A stretch of DNA of 64,000 nt from Chloroflexota bacterium (GTDB lineage: Bacteria; Chloroflexota; Anaerolineae; Anaerolineales; Villigracilaceae), in the NCBI GenBank assembly GCA_021787595.1, contig JAJYLQ010000008.1, positions 1 to 64,000 of the forward strand, in the 5' to 3' direction. Positions 7,697-16,843 of this stretch are shown here, in pieces. The notes beneath the pieces are model-generated. The model made no database searches and was not told where the DNA came from. It saw nothing but the letters and a program-made list of their open reading frames with translations. Numbering within the stretch: position 1 is the stretch's first letter; each line of letters opens with the position of its first letter. Both the position numbers and the translations under genes were made by a program.

Positions 7697-9004
7697 ATGA
7701 AACAAATTTGTGTGGTCGGCGTGGGATACGTGGGCCTGGTGACCGGCGCATGTTTCGCCGATCTTGGCAACAAGGTCATCGCGCTGGATGTCAACGAAAA
7801 GCGCATCGAGAATCTCAACAAAGGCATCATGCCGATTTACGAACCGGGACTCGATGAACTCGTCAAGCGCAACGTCAAAGCTGGACGTTTGTCATTCACG
7901 ACTTCCTATGCCGAAGCTTTGAAGGGGACGGAATTTGCGTTCATCGCGGTGGGGACTCCATCGGGCGTCAACGGCGAAGCGGATTTGCAATACGTGGCAT
8001 CCGCGGCAATGTCCATTGCGGAGAACATGCAGGAATCGCTCATCATCATCAACAAGTCCACGGTTCCGATCGGGACCGGGGACTGGGTCGCGGATATCGT
8101 GAAGGATGCCCAGCCGAAAGAGATTCCGTTTTCGGTCGTCTCCTGCCCGGAGTTTTTGCGCGAAGGTTCGGCCATTAGCGACTTCACGAGTCCACACCGC
8201 ACAGTGATCGGCTCCCTGCATCATGAGGCGGCGGAGAAAGTCGCACAATTGCATCTGCCTTTGCGCGCGCCGATCGTCATCACCGATTTGCGGACGGCGG
8301 AAATGATCAAATATGCGTCGAATGCGTTCCTTGCCACGAAGATTTCTTTCATGAACGAACTGGCTGACTTGTGCGAAAAAGTCGGCGCGGACATAAAGGA
8401 AGTCGCGGCGGGTATGGGCTATGACGCGCGCATCGGGCGTCACTTCCTCGACGCGGGACTCGGCTGGGGCGGCTCGTGCTTCCCGAAGGATGTCAAGGCG
8501 CTGGCGTACATGGCAAAGGAGAAGGGACTCGATCCGCGCATTCTCGATTCGGTCACGAATGTAAATTATGATCGCCGGACGGATGCGGTCAAACGCATCG
8601 GCGAAATGATCGGCGGGCTGGAGGGCAGGACGATTGGATTGTTCGGCCTGGCCTTCAAGCCCAACACCGACGACATGCGCGAAGCGCCATCCATTGACAT
8701 CGTCGCACATTTAACGGAAGCCGGCGCAAAGGTCCGCGCCTACGACCCGGTGGCGATGGATGTTGCGCGTCCGATCCTGCCTGCCATCGAAATGTTCGAC
8801 GATCCATACGAGATGGCGAAAGATTGCGATGGCGTGATGGTGGTCACTGAATGGAACGAGTTCAAGCAGCTCGATCTCGACCAGCTCAAATCCCTGCTCA
8901 AGAAGCCGGTTGTCTTCGATGGCCGCAACATCTATGATCCTCATCTGATGAAGGAAAAGGGTTTTGTGTATCAAGCCATCGGGCGCGCGGCGAATAATCA
9001 TTAA
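7697..9004 (+). CDS. ugd: UDP-glucose 6-dehydrogenase
   Basis: The ORF track runs from 7427, but the start at 7697 ([20 protein letters not shown]) is preceded by AAAAAGGAAA and matches the family N-terminus. Product is 435 residues, the normal length. It oxidises UDP-glucose to UDP-glucuronate with two NAD+. Seen motifs: the NAD-binding GVGYVG, the [11 protein letters not shown] substrate loop, the catalytic Cys in [16 protein letters not shown], and [16 protein letters not shown]. The product feeds uronic-acid-containing polysaccharides, consistent with the surrounding glycosyltransferases. A strong terminator follows at 9010. Confidence 0.97.
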   Translation: MKQICVVGVGYVGLVTGACFADLGNKVIALDVNEKRIENLNKGIMPIYEPGLDELVKRNVKAGRLSFTTSYAEALKGTEFAFIAVGTPSGVNGEADLQYVASAAMSIAENMQESLIIINKSTVPIGTGDWVADIVKDAQPKEIPFSVVSCPEFLREGSAISDFTSPHRTVIGSLHHEAAEKVAQLHLPLRAPIVITDLRTAEMIKYASNAFLATKISFMNELADLCEKVGADIKEVAAGMGYDARIGRHFLDAGLGWGGSCFPKDVKALAYMAKEKGLDPRILDSVTNVNYDRRTDAVKRIGEMIGGLEGRTIGLFGLAFKPNTDDMREAPSIDIVAHLTEAGAKVRAYDPVAMDVARPILPAIEMFDDPYEMAKDCDGVMVVTEWNEFKQLDLDQLKSLLKKPVVFDGRNIYDPHLMKEKGFVYQAIGRAANNH

Positions 9005-9009
9005 TTCTG

Positions 9010-9046
9010 ATAAGCGCGCAGGGACACATCCCTGCGCGCTTATATT
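9010..9046 (+). terminator. Intrinsic terminator after ugd
   Basis: A perfect 15-bp stem (ATAAGCGCGCAGGGA with TCCCTGCGCGCTTAT) around a CACA loop, followed by an AT-rich run. It lies six bases past the ugd stop. Confidence 0.85.
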
Positions 9047-9064
9047 ATTGATTCGGCACCTGTC

Positions 9065-10762
9065 ATGATCTTGTTGCTTGCTGTTACATCCTTCGGTATT
9101 TTGTTGTCATTATTGTATGGATGGATGCTGGAATTTGCTGCCGTCAAATTCTTAAAGTTAAACGAAGACCATGATCTTTATTTTTCCATCACGATTCTCT
9201 CAGGTTTGGCGCTGCTCTCCGGTTTATTGGGAATATGGTCGTTTTATCACGGAATCGGCACACGAGCAGTAGTATTCTTTTTATTGCTGGCTTTGTTGTC
9301 GCTTATCGTGACATGGAAATATGTCTTCGTTCGATTGGAAATCCTTGCCCAACAACTTAAATCCTTGAGCGTTTTGTCATGGCTCTTCTTTGTTGCAAGT
9401 ACAATCTTTGCGCTTTATATTGCCGCGGCTTCATCCCCAACTTATGATACGGGTCTGTATCACGCGCAAGCTATCCGTTGGATAGAAAATTTCCGCGTCG
9501 TCCCCGGCTTGGCGAATTTACATATCAGGTTTGGTTTCAACTCGAATATATTTTTGCTGGCCGCATTTTGGGGACTCGCTGGTTTTGGATGGCATTTGTA
9601 TCAAGTCTCTGGTCTAATCATTTTTCTTTGCATGATACTATATGGCCTATACTTGGCGGAAAAGCTTCGCAAGGGTTTGACATTCGGTGGAATAGCAGCA
9701 TTGGGGTTCTTCATTTGGCTTCTTTTTAATGGACGCGTCATTTCATGGTTGGCTTCACCCGCCACTGACCTGCCCGCCGCTCTAATTACCTGGCTCATTT
9801 TTCTTCTGGCATTTGAGAAGGTTGAAGCGGGCAATAAGCAACTGGATTTGCATTTAATAGCTATAGTTATTCTGTGTCTTTTTGATGTAACGATCAAACT
9901 TTCTTCGCTTCCCATTCTTTTAATCCCCATATATTTTCTTTGGGAAGCTCGTGCCTCATTTTCTTTGAAGAATGCGATTGCGCTTGTCATACTATCGTCG
10001 GCTGTATTTCTTTCCTGGGTTGCCAGAAATGTCGTGTTGACTGGCTATCTTTTATTCCCATTCGCACAGCTTGATATTTTCCGATTTGACTGGAAGGTTC
10101 CGCCTGAATCAGTAAAACAGATCACAGAGATTATTACAAGCTGGGCCCGTATTCCATACCTGGATTTCAACCTGGTTTTATTCATGCCGCTCGGACAATG
10201 GCTACCGATATGGTATCAGGCACTATCGGCAAACGATTCCTTTTTGCTTGTCGGAATACTGGTTGGAATTATTCCGCTGATAATTTTGATTGCCGTTGAT
10301 AAAGAAACAGCCAGAAAAGTTCGGAGTTACACGCCAGTTTATGCGGTCAGCATAGTTGGCGCAGTTTTCTGGTTTGCTCAATCGCCGTCGCCGCGATTCG
10401 GATATGGATTTTTGGTTCCTTTACTCTTATTTCTTTACACTCCTTTCATTGCCTTGCTTTTGGAATTGGTAAAATACTCGCGAGGATGGTTTGCCTTGAT
10501 CGCCCAATCTCTTTTGACTATCCTCGTTCTGATCGCCGTCATACGGATTCCGTTGAAATCCTGGGAACATTATATGAATCTCGTTACACCATATCCGCAA
10601 GTTGTTACCAGGACTGTTAACCTGGGAAGTCAAACTTTGTTCATTCCTGTGTCTGGCGATCAATGCTGGTATGATGCATTCCCTTGCACACCTTCAGAAA
10701 TTTCCGGCTTGGCGATGCGTGAATCAAGTTTGCAAGACGGTTTTTATATTTCACAGAAATAA
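9065..10762 (+). CDS. Polytopic membrane protein, GT-C-like (LIC_10190 type)
   Basis: A 565-residue integral membrane protein with at least eleven hydrophobic helices. The first large loop carries the motif YDTGLYHAQAIRWIENF followed by VPGLANLHIRFGFNSN. This fits a family of GT-C-like proteins in polysaccharide loci, often annotated LIC_10190-type membrane protein. GT-C enzymes use polyprenyl-phosphate sugars outside the membrane; the usual acidic pair near the first loop is replaced here by D-T-G-L-Y-H. Function as a transferase is therefore inferred. The next methyltransferase starts one base after the stop codon, so the two are translationally coupled. The third-base composition looks more AT-rich than in the neighbours. 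Confidence 0.7.
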   Translation: MILLLAVTSFGILLSLLYGWMLEFAAVKFLKLNEDHDLYFSITILSGLALLSGLLGIWSFYHGIGTRAVVFFLLLALLSLIVTWKYVFVRLEILAQQLKSLSVLSWLFFVASTIFALYIAAASSPTYDTGLYHAQAIRWIENFRVVPGLANLHIRFGFNSNIFLLAAFWGLAGFGWHLYQVSGLIIFLCMILYGLYLAEKLRKGLTFGGIAALGFFIWLLFNGRVISWLASPATDLPAALITWLIFLLAFEKVEAGNKQLDLHLIAIVILCLFDVTIKLSSLPILLIPIYFLWEARASFSLKNAIALVILSSAVFLSWVARNVVLTGYLLFPFAQLDIFRFDWKVPPESVKQITEIITSWARIPYLDFNLVLFMPLGQWLPIWYQALSANDSFLLVGILVGIIPLIILIAVDKETARKVRSYTPVYAVSIVGAVFWFAQSPSPRFGYGFLVPLLLFLYTPFIALLLELVKYSRGWFALIAQSLLTILVLIAVIRIPLKSWEHYMNLVTPYPQVVTRTVNLGSQTLFIPVSGDQCWYDAFPCTPSEISGLAMRESSLQDGFYISQK

Positions 10763-10763
10763 A

Positions 10764-11654
10764 ATGCCCAATCCTCCTGTCTGTAGCTACGAAGGCTCCG
10801 ATTATCAATCCTCCTTTTGGGATAAAGGCGGACGCGAGTACGAGGATTGCGTCGAGGCCATCGCGCTCAAACGCATGCTTCCCAAAAGCGGGCATCTCTT
10901 GCTGGAGCTCGGCGCGGGCGCGGGGCGCAACACGCCGCGTTATCTCGGCTTTGAGCGGATTGTCCTGCTCGATTATTCGCGCACGCAGTTGGAACAGGCG
11001 CAGGCGCGGCTCGGCAAAGCGGATAAATATATTTATGTCGCGGCGGATGTTTATCGCCTGCCGTTTATTGACGGATTGTTCGATGCAGCCACGATGATCC
11101 GCACTTTGCATCACATGGCGGACGCGCCGAAAGCGTTGGGACAAGTAAAGAATGTGCTCCAACCCGGCGGGACATTTATTTTGGAATTTGCCAACAAGCT
11201 GAATCTCAAGTCTATTTTGCGTTACTGGCTGAGAGGGCAGACGTGGAGTCCATTTACGCTGGAGCCGGTTGAATTCGCCGAACTCAATTTTGATTTTCAT
11301 CCGAAGGCTGTGTTTGGATGGCTGAAAGATTTGGGCTTTACGATTGAAAAAAAATTGGCCGTTTCACATTTTCGCGTAGGCTTGTTCAAAAAAATTATCC
11401 CCACTTCGATATTGGTTTTCTTTGATTCGATCTTTCAATGGACAGGTGCGTGGTGGCAGTTGACACCGAGTGTGTTTGTTCGCTGTAGGGGCGGATGGCC
11501 ATCCGCCCCTACACGTACAGGAGGATTTTTCAAATGTCCCGAATGCGGACACGCGCCGTTGGAAGATAAAATGGATTATCTTGAATGTTCAAGCTGCAAA
11601 CGCAAGTGGGGAGTCAAAGATGGGATTTATGATTTCAGGGAACCAATGAGATAA
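10764..11654 (+). CDS. SAM-dependent methyltransferase with C-terminal Trm112-like zinc ribbon
   Basis: The ORF track begins inside the previous gene at 10602; the ATG at 10764, directly after the upstream stop, is preferred. The 296-residue product has a class I methyltransferase domain: LLLELGAGAGRNTPRYL (motif I, SAM binding), DVYRLPFIDGLFDAATMIRTLHHM (motif IV region) and LQPGGTFILEFANK. At the C-terminus is a four-Cys Trm112-like ribbon (CPECGHAPLEDKMDYLECSSCKRKWG ends in YDFRE). Between the two domains the protein reads through a GTAGGGGCGGATGG palindrome. The substrate is probably a sugar or lipid intermediate; this is inferred from context only. Confidence 0.85.
   Translation: MPNPPVCSYEGSDYQSSFWDKGGREYEDCVEAIALKRMLPKSGHLLLELGAGAGRNTPRYLGFERIVLLDYSRTQLEQAQARLGKADKYIYVAADVYRLPFIDGLFDAATMIRTLHHMADAPKALGQVKNVLQPGGTFILEFANKLNLKSILRYWLRGQTWSPFTLEPVEFAELNFDFHPKAVFGWLKDLGFTIEKKLAVSHFRVGLFKKIIPTSILVFFDSIFQWTGAWWQLTPSVFVRCRGGWPSAPTRTGGFFKCPECGHAPLEDKMDYLECSSCKRKWGVKDGIYDFREPMR
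11486..11516. repeat. GTAGGGGCGGATGG palindrome inside a methyltransferase gene
   Basis: TGTAGGGGCGGATGG is followed immediately by CCATCCGCCCCTACA, a near-perfect 30-bp palindrome. It encodes CRGGWPSAPT in the linker between methyltransferase and zinc ribbon. Related GTAGGGGC elements lie at 21967 and 51813. Confidence 0.8.
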
Positions 11655-11657
11655 TTG

Positions 11658-12392
11658 TTATTGTTTTTCGATCACCCAAAAATGCGACAACCCAAAAATC
11701 TTCAGCGGTGTTTTTTCTAAAAACTGTAATATGCCGCGCAGGACTTTCCCAAACGCGCCGAAGCGGGCAATGATGTTATCGTATGCCCCAAAGATGATTG
11801 TGCGTTCTATGAACTTAACAGGCAAACCATCGAATAATTTTTCCAAATCGCGGCTCGAATAGACACGCACATGCGGAGCAAGTTTATCGCGCCAGACGCG
11901 CGGCAGATAATTCACAAAAAGTTTGTTGCCGAAATAATATTTGCCTTTCCAATACATGCCGTGTGTTTCGAATAGATAACCGCGGTTCGGGCAGAACAAA
12001 ACGATTCGTCCGCCGGGCCTTAGGACGCGGATCATCTCGCAGATGGCAGCGCGGTCGCTCTGGACGTGTTCGATTACCTCGTGACTCAGGATCAGGTCAA
12101 TCGTCCCGGAAGGAAGCGGGACAAATTCACCAGCCGCGTTGAAGATGCGCGGGGAATTTGTCCCGGCTTCGGACGCGCGTTCAAAGTCGAATTCCAATCC
12201 GAAAATTTTTCCGCCAAACGGCGCGAGATGTTCAACGTACATTCCCACGCCGCATCCATTTTCAAGGATGTTGCCTTGGATGCGTTCGCTCGCGGCGCGG
12301 ACGATCATTTCGAGTCGGCGCTGCTGGCCTGCGCGCCAAACGTAGGACGGTTCGCCGCGCAGCGCGGCTTTCTGCATATCCCGATTTGTCAT
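11658..12392 (-). CDS. Class I SAM-dependent methyltransferase
   Basis: A 244-residue methyltransferase. Motifs: ILENGCGVGMYVEHL (motif I), GLEFDFERA, VPLPSGTIDLILSHEVIEHV (motif IV region) and LRPGGRIVLFCPNRG. The C-terminal part contains a hydrophobic stretch and FLEKTPLKIFGLSHFWVIEK, as in methyltransferases of polysaccharide clusters. It converges on the previous methyltransferase with three bases between the stops. Its ATG lies seven bases after a TATAAT on the minus strand with no Shine-Dalgarno, suggesting a leaderless transcript. The substrate is unknown. Confidence 0.85.
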   Translation of the reverse strand: MTNRDMQKAALRGEPSYVWRAGQQRRLEMIVRAASERIQGNILENGCGVGMYVEHLAPFGGKIFGLEFDFERASEAGTNSPRIFNAAGEFVPLPSGTIDLILSHEVIEHVQSDRAAICEMIRVLRPGGRIVLFCPNRGYLFETHGMYWKGKYYFGNKLFVNYLPRVWRDKLAPHVRVYSSRDLEKLFDGLPVKFIERTIIFGAYDNIIARFGAFGKVLRGILQFLEKTPLKIFGLSHFWVIEKQ

Positions 12393-12408
12393 GCGGGCAA
12401 TTATAATC

Positions 12409-12437
12409 TTGCCAAGTTTACGACCCTATGCTAGAAT
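12409..12437 (+). promoter_or_regulatory. Promoter of the nusA operon
   Basis: TTGCCA and TAGAAT separated by exactly 17 bp. The -35 overlaps the TATAAT that serves the divergent methyltransferase, so the two promoters are back to back. The transcript would have a leader of about 200 bases before nusA. Confidence 0.7.
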
Positions 12438-12644
12438 CACCGCCGCAAGGAACGGCAATATCGAAGGCATCGAGAAGTGGGCAACCCCCACTTTTCTGCT
12501 TGTATAAGGAAACATTTATCAGGATCAATCCACAGGTTTCGCAGACATCGTACTCGAAGAGCATTACGCCGATTTTTTTCAACCTGTGAAATCTGCGCCA
12601 TCTGCGGATAAAGTGAATTAAGGAATATCACGGAGCAAGGTAGG
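12438..12644 (+). other. nusA operon leader: small hairpin plus repeat, rimP absent
   Basis: The leader contains AAGTGGG-CAACC-CCCACTT (12475-12493), a hairpin followed by a T-rich run. A similar GTGGG/CCCAC hairpin commonly precedes rimP in rimP-nusA operons. Here no rimP reading frame follows. Instead there is a repeat-like stretch ending GAAATCTGCGCCATCTGCGG, whose relative (GAAATCTGTGGATAAG) occurs at 46526. Confidence 0.5.
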
Positions 12645-14513
12645 ATGACCACAAAAAACGAGTTCGCTCTGGCTTTCAATGAAGTGCTGGAAGAAAAACA
12701 ATTGTCGAAGGATATCATCCTTGGCGCGATTGAGTCCGCCATGGTTTCCGCCTATCGGCGGGCGGTCAATGCCTCGACGGCCCAGCACGTGGAAGCGAAG
12801 GTGGATCCCGAAACCGGAAAAGTAACCATCTTTGCCGAAAAAGAAGTCGTCGAAGATGTTCAGGAAGACAAGACCGAAGTGCTGCTCGAAGAAGCGCGCA
12901 AGGTGAATCCCGAGGCGCAATTGGGCGACATGGTGATCGTCGAATCAACGCCCGCGGACTTTGGGCGCGTCGCTGCGCAAACGGCCCGGCAGGTCATCCA
13001 GCAGCGAATCCGCGAAGCGGAACGCTTTGCCCAGATGGATTACTTCGCGCGTCAAACCGGTGAAATCGTTTCAGGTTTGGTGCAGGCAACCAACTCGCAA
13101 ACCACCACGGTCGGTTTGGATATGAAGGCCGAAGGAATTTTGCCCGGCAACCAAAAAATCCCGTCTGAGCGTTTCAAACTTCACGACCGCATCCGGGCCG
13201 TGGTGCTGGAAGTCAAAGACGGTTCGCGCGGCCCACAGATTATTCTTTCGCGCGCACATCGCAACTTTCTGCGGCGTTTGCTGGAAAACGAAGTTCCCGA
13301 AATTTATCACGGCATTGTCGAGATCCGCGCCATCGCGCGCGAACCCGGTGCGCGCGCCAAAGTCGCGGTTTCTGCGACGCAGGCTGGCGTTGACCCGGTC
13401 GGCGCGTGCGTGGGCGTCAAAGGCGTTCGCATCCAGGCCATCGTCAAGGAATTGCATGACGAGAAGATTGACATCATTCAGTGGGATGCGGATCCGATCG
13501 TTTACATTTCCAAAGCCATCAGCCCGGCGCGTGTCAGCGGCGTGTACTTGAACGAATCCGAAGGCAATCGCACCGCGACCGTCGTGGTGATGGAAGACCA
13601 GCTCAGCCTCGCCATCGGGCGCGATGGTCAAAATGCGCGCCTTGCCGCAAAACTCACCAGTTGGCGCATTGACATCAAATCAGTGGTGGAAGCCGCGGGC
13701 GATGCGCTTGCCAAACTCCAAAAGGATTCTGAACTCGCTGCCGCGCTGCCTGCGGCGGTCGAGATGATGCCGCAGATCGAAGAGATTCTCGCGAAGAAAG
13801 CGGAGAATCGCCCCGTCACCCCGGAAGAATATACAGCGCTTGGACAATTTGTGGATCGCGTCGAACGCCGCACAACGGAGATCAAGGAAGAGGCGGCTCG
13901 CGCGGACGAAGAACGGGTCGCCGCGGCCCGGGCCGAAGTGCCGCCTGCTGCGTTTACCATGCCGCTCGAACAGATGGAGCTTAAGGAACACGTGTTCAAT
14001 ATTCTGGTCGAGGCCGGGTTTGAAACCGTCGGCGATTTGCTTATGTCGCTGAAGACGGACTCCAACAGAGTATTGGGTTTGCCTGGCATTGGCCCGAAAG
14101 CCATGCAGAACATCGAAGAACAAGTGGCAGTGTTGAAATTCCCGGAGGTTCCGGCAGAAGCAGCCCCGGTTGCTGCGGAAGAGACACCAGCCAAAGCTGC
14201 AGAGGCCGGGCCGGTCGCTGTCCCGGCGGAAGAAGCGCCGGTTCCGCAAAAGCCGGCCAAAGTCCAGAAAGAGGCGGAGGAGAAAGTCGAGGACGAGAAT
14301 GCCAAGGATGGCGTCTCGCTGGATGAGTTGTTCAAGATGAAGCCGGAAATCTTCCAGTCCGCTCCTGCCGGCGATGAAGAGGAAGACAAAAAGAAGAAAG
14401 GTAAGAAGCAGAAAAAGAAAGGCGTCGAGTTGGTGCTCGACGAGGAACTTGGCGAGGTCGTTGGCCGCAAGAAACACAAACGCGGCGAGGACGATTTTGG
14501 AATTGAAGAGTAG
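12645..14513 (+). CDS. nusA: Transcription termination/antitermination factor NusA
   Basis: NusA binds RNA polymerase and nascent RNA to modulate pausing, termination and antitermination. At 622 residues it is longer than the usual 350-500. Order of domains: polymerase-binding N-terminal domain (1-125), S1 domain (about 140-200, GEIVSGLVQ), KH1 (VGACVGVKGVRIQAIV), KH2 (LAIGRDGQNARLAAKL), then a helix-hairpin-helix (VGDLLMSLKTDSNRVLGLPG at about 460-490). The last 110 residues are low complexity, rich in Ala/Glu/Pro then Lys (KKKKGKKQKKKG). ATG with GGAGCAAGG upstream. It heads the seven-gene cluster through ribF. No rimP is found upstream, which is unusual. Confidence 0.97.
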   Translation: MTTKNEFALAFNEVLEEKQLSKDIILGAIESAMVSAYRRAVNASTAQHVEAKVDPETGKVTIFAEKEVVEDVQEDKTEVLLEEARKVNPEAQLGDMVIVESTPADFGRVAAQTARQVIQQRIREAERFAQMDYFARQTGEIVSGLVQATNSQTTTVGLDMKAEGILPGNQKIPSERFKLHDRIRAVVLEVKDGSRGPQIILSRAHRNFLRRLLENEVPEIYHGIVEIRAIAREPGARAKVAVSATQAGVDPVGACVGVKGVRIQAIVKELHDEKIDIIQWDADPIVYISKAISPARVSGVYLNESEGNRTATVVVMEDQLSLAIGRDGQNARLAAKLTSWRIDIKSVVEAAGDALAKLQKDSELAAALPAAVEMMPQIEEILAKKAENRPVTPEEYTALGQFVDRVERRTTEIKEEAARADEERVAAARAEVPPAAFTMPLEQMELKEHVFNILVEAGFETVGDLLMSLKTDSNRVLGLPGIGPKAMQNIEEQVAVLKFPEVPAEAAPVAAEETPAKAAEAGPVAVPAEEAPVPQKPAKVQKEAEEKVEDENAKDGVSLDELFKMKPEIFQSAPAGDEEEDKKKKGKKQKKKGVELVLDEELGEVVGRKKHKRGEDDFGIEE

Positions 14514-14516
14514 TTG

Positions 14517-14601
14517 ATTGCCCTCACCCCCTTCTCCTTTCCCAACCCTTCGACTTCGCTCAGGGCAAGTTTTGGGAGAGGGGTGCAGAGGTGAGGGGAT
14601 A
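14517..14601. repeat. CCCTCACCC-type repeat between nusA and rnpM
   Basis: Contains CCCAACCCTTCGACTTCGCT, then CAGGGCAAGTTTTGGGAGAG. The same block occurs in reverse orientation in the mevalonate kinase gene (45030-45122). Ends CCCTCACCCC and GAGGTGAGGGG are inverted. Confidence 0.8.
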
Positions 14602-14608
14602 AACAAAG

Positions 14609-14917
14609 GTGTCGAAGAAACCTGTTCAACGCGTGAAGCACATTCCCCAACGAACCTGTGTGGGATGCCACACCGTGATGGCGAAACGCCAACTGGTGCG
14701 CGTCGTCCGCACGGCGGATGGGGTGGTGGTTGACCCGACGGGCAAACTTGCCGGACGCGGCGCGTATTTGCATGACCGCCGTTCCTGCTGGGAAGCTGGA
14801 TTGAAAGGCGCTTTATCTCATGCCCTCAAAGTTCAGTTGACCGCGGGCGACCGCGAACGCTTACAGGACTTTATGAACACGCTCCCCGAAGTGGAGCCTG
14901 GCGAACCGGCTATGTAA
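14609..14917 (+). CDS. rnpM: YlxR/RnpM-family RNA-binding protein
   Basis: A 102-residue YlxR-family protein starting with GTG. The family signature is clear: RTCVGCHTVMAKRQLVRVVR, then DPTGKLAGRGAYLH. B. subtilis YlxR (RnpM) binds and modulates RNase P. It always neighbours nusA and infB, as here. The repeat immediately upstream ends in GGTGAGGGG, which may provide a weak ribosome-binding site about ten bases from the start. The C-terminal VEPGEPAM is a little longer than usual. Confidence 0.93.
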   Translation: MSKKPVQRVKHIPQRTCVGCHTVMAKRQLVRVVRTADGVVVDPTGKLAGRGAYLHDRRSCWEAGLKGALSHALKVQLTAGDRERLQDFMNTLPEVEPGEPAM

Positions 14918-15003
14918 TCATTTGATTGTTCATAGGCCATCGTCAGGGTGAATCGGCAGGCGGAAGGCTGCTGATTCGATAATTTGGAATTCGGAGGTGG
15001 CCC

Positions 15004-16773
15004 ATGAACAAGAATATTGAACTTCCTGCCAGCATTGTCATTCGCGACCTGGCGCAAAAAGTCGAGAAAAGCCCCATTGAGATCATTAAGAAATTGATGT
15101 CGAATGGTGTGATGGCCAGCATCAATCAATCCGTGGATTTCGATACCGCGGCGATTGTGGTGGCCGAATATGGATTCGATGCCGTTCCCGAAGCAAAGGA
15201 AGAAGTCAGGAAAGAGGAAGTCGGCGAAGTTCCGCTCTGGCGGCGCTTGATCGCCGATGAGGACGCGTCGAAGCTGATGGTTCGTCCGCCGGTCGTGACC
15301 ATCCTCGGTCACGTGGACCACGGAAAGACTTCCCTGCTCGATGCGATCCGCCAGACGGATGTGGCTGCGGGCGAAGCGGGCGGCATTACGCAGCATATCG
15401 GCGCTTATCAGGTCGAGATGAAAGGGCGCACGATCACCTTTCTCGATACCCCCGGTCACGCCGCGTTCACCGCGATGCGCGCCCGCGGCGCGCAGGGCGC
15501 GGACATTGTCATCCTGGTCGTCGCCGCGGACGATGGCGTGATGCCGCAAACGCGTGAAGCGATTGCCCATGCCAAGGCGGCGCGCGTTCCGATCATCGTG
15601 GCATTGAACAAGATTGACAAACCCAACTCGAATCCCGAACGCGTAAAACAACAATTGGCTGAACTCGAACTTGTCCCCGACGATTGGGGCGGCAATACGA
15701 TGGTCGTCCCCGTTTCCGCCAAACAAAAGCAGGGAATTGACGATTTGCTCGAAGGCATTTTGCTCGTGGCCGACAGCATGGACATTCGTGCGAATCCATC
15801 CGGCAAGGTCATGGGAACGGTCATCGAAGCTGAAGTGGACAGATCCAAAGGCACGATCGCCACGCTTCTCATCCAGAATGGAACGCTCGAAGCCGGCGAT
15901 ATTGTGGTGGCTGGAAAATCCTATGGCCGCATGAAAGCCATTACCGATTACAAAGGCAAGCCGGTCAAGAAGGCCGCGCCGTCCACACCGGTTTCCGTCA
16001 TGGGATTGAACGATGTCCCCGCCGCAGGCGACGTGTTCCAGGTTGTCGCTTCGGAACGGGACGCGCGGGCCATTGTTGATGAACGTGTGAATGCGGAGAA
16101 GTCGCAGGTTCAGGCGCGGAAGAAAGTCTCGCTCGAAGATTTGTTCGCCAGCATTCAATCCGGTGAGACCAGGGAACTGCAGTTGATCGTCAAAGCCGAT
16201 GTGCAGGGTTCGCTCGAACCGATCCTGCTCGAACTGGAAAAACTCGGCAGAGGTGAAATTGGCATCAACATCCTTTATGCTGAAACCGGCAACATCGGCG
16301 AGAACGATGTGATGCTGGCTGCCGCGTCGAAGGCGATTGTGGTCGGCTTCAATGTGCAGGCGGATGTTTCAGCGCGCAGATTGGCGGATGCCGATGGCGT
16401 TTCGATCCGCCTCTATGACATCATCTATCGCATGACGGAGGATATCGAAAAAGCGCTCAAAGGCATGCTCGAGCCGGAGATCGTCGAAAAAGTGACCGGG
16501 CGGGCCACCGTACTGGCCGTGTTCTCCGCCTCCAAACTGGGACGTGTGGCGGGCTGCCGCGTCACCGAAGGCGAACTGCGCCGCAACGCGAAAGTGCGTT
16601 TGTTTCGCGGCACTGACCTCGTCTATGAAGGAGAGATGGCTTCGCTCCGCCACGAGAAGGAGGACGTGCGCGAAATCCGCACCGGCTTCGAGTGCGGCGT
16701 TGGCTTCAAGAACTTCAACGACATTCGGGCCGGCGACTTGTTGATCTGTTACGTTTTGGAAAAGAACGGGTGA
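15004..16773 (+). CDS. infB: Translation initiation factor IF-2
   Basis: IF-2 is the GTPase that brings fMet-tRNA to the 30S subunit and promotes subunit joining. At 589 residues it lacks the long variable N-terminal extension and starts with an IF2_N domain (IVIRDLAQKVEKSPIEIIKK). G-motifs: GHVDHGKTSLLD (G1), DTPGHAAF (G3), NKIDKPN (G4) and VSAK (G5). Domains II-IV follow, including the fMet-tRNA-binding C2 domain (VFSASKLGRVAGCRVTEG). GGAGGTGG lies just before the ATG. The short form fits Chloroflexota. Confidence 0.97.
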   Translation: MNKNIELPASIVIRDLAQKVEKSPIEIIKKLMSNGVMASINQSVDFDTAAIVVAEYGFDAVPEAKEEVRKEEVGEVPLWRRLIADEDASKLMVRPPVVTILGHVDHGKTSLLDAIRQTDVAAGEAGGITQHIGAYQVEMKGRTITFLDTPGHAAFTAMRARGAQGADIVILVVAADDGVMPQTREAIAHAKAARVPIIVALNKIDKPNSNPERVKQQLAELELVPDDWGGNTMVVPVSAKQKQGIDDLLEGILLVADSMDIRANPSGKVMGTVIEAEVDRSKGTIATLLIQNGTLEAGDIVVAGKSYGRMKAITDYKGKPVKKAAPSTPVSVMGLNDVPAAGDVFQVVASERDARAIVDERVNAEKSQVQARKKVSLEDLFASIQSGETRELQLIVKADVQGSLEPILLELEKLGRGEIGINILYAETGNIGENDVMLAAASKAIVVGFNVQADVSARRLADADGVSIRLYDIIYRMTEDIEKALKGMLEPEIVEKVTGRATVLAVFSASKLGRVAGCRVTEGELRRNAKVRLFRGTDLVYEGEMASLRHEKEDVREIRTGFECGVGFKNFNDIRAGDLLICYVLEKNG

Positions 16774-16787
16774 CAATTTTGCATCTG

Positions 16788-16834
16788 CATAAAAAGCATA
16801 TAACTCTTGATCATGCTCTTTGCTTTTTATGATG
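16788..16834. repeat. Inverted repeat between infB and rbfA
   Basis: CATAAAAAGCA and TGCTTTTTATG form an 11-bp inverted pair around a roughly 25-base loop in the 70-base gap. It could be a processing or attenuation hairpin within the operon; function is not known. Confidence 0.5.
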
Positions 16835-16843
16835 GAATAGGAT

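Noticed and set aside
13628-14773. 381-aa minus-strand ORF over nusA
   Set aside because: Ser/Ala-rich antisense shadow of the NusA C-terminal low-complexity region.
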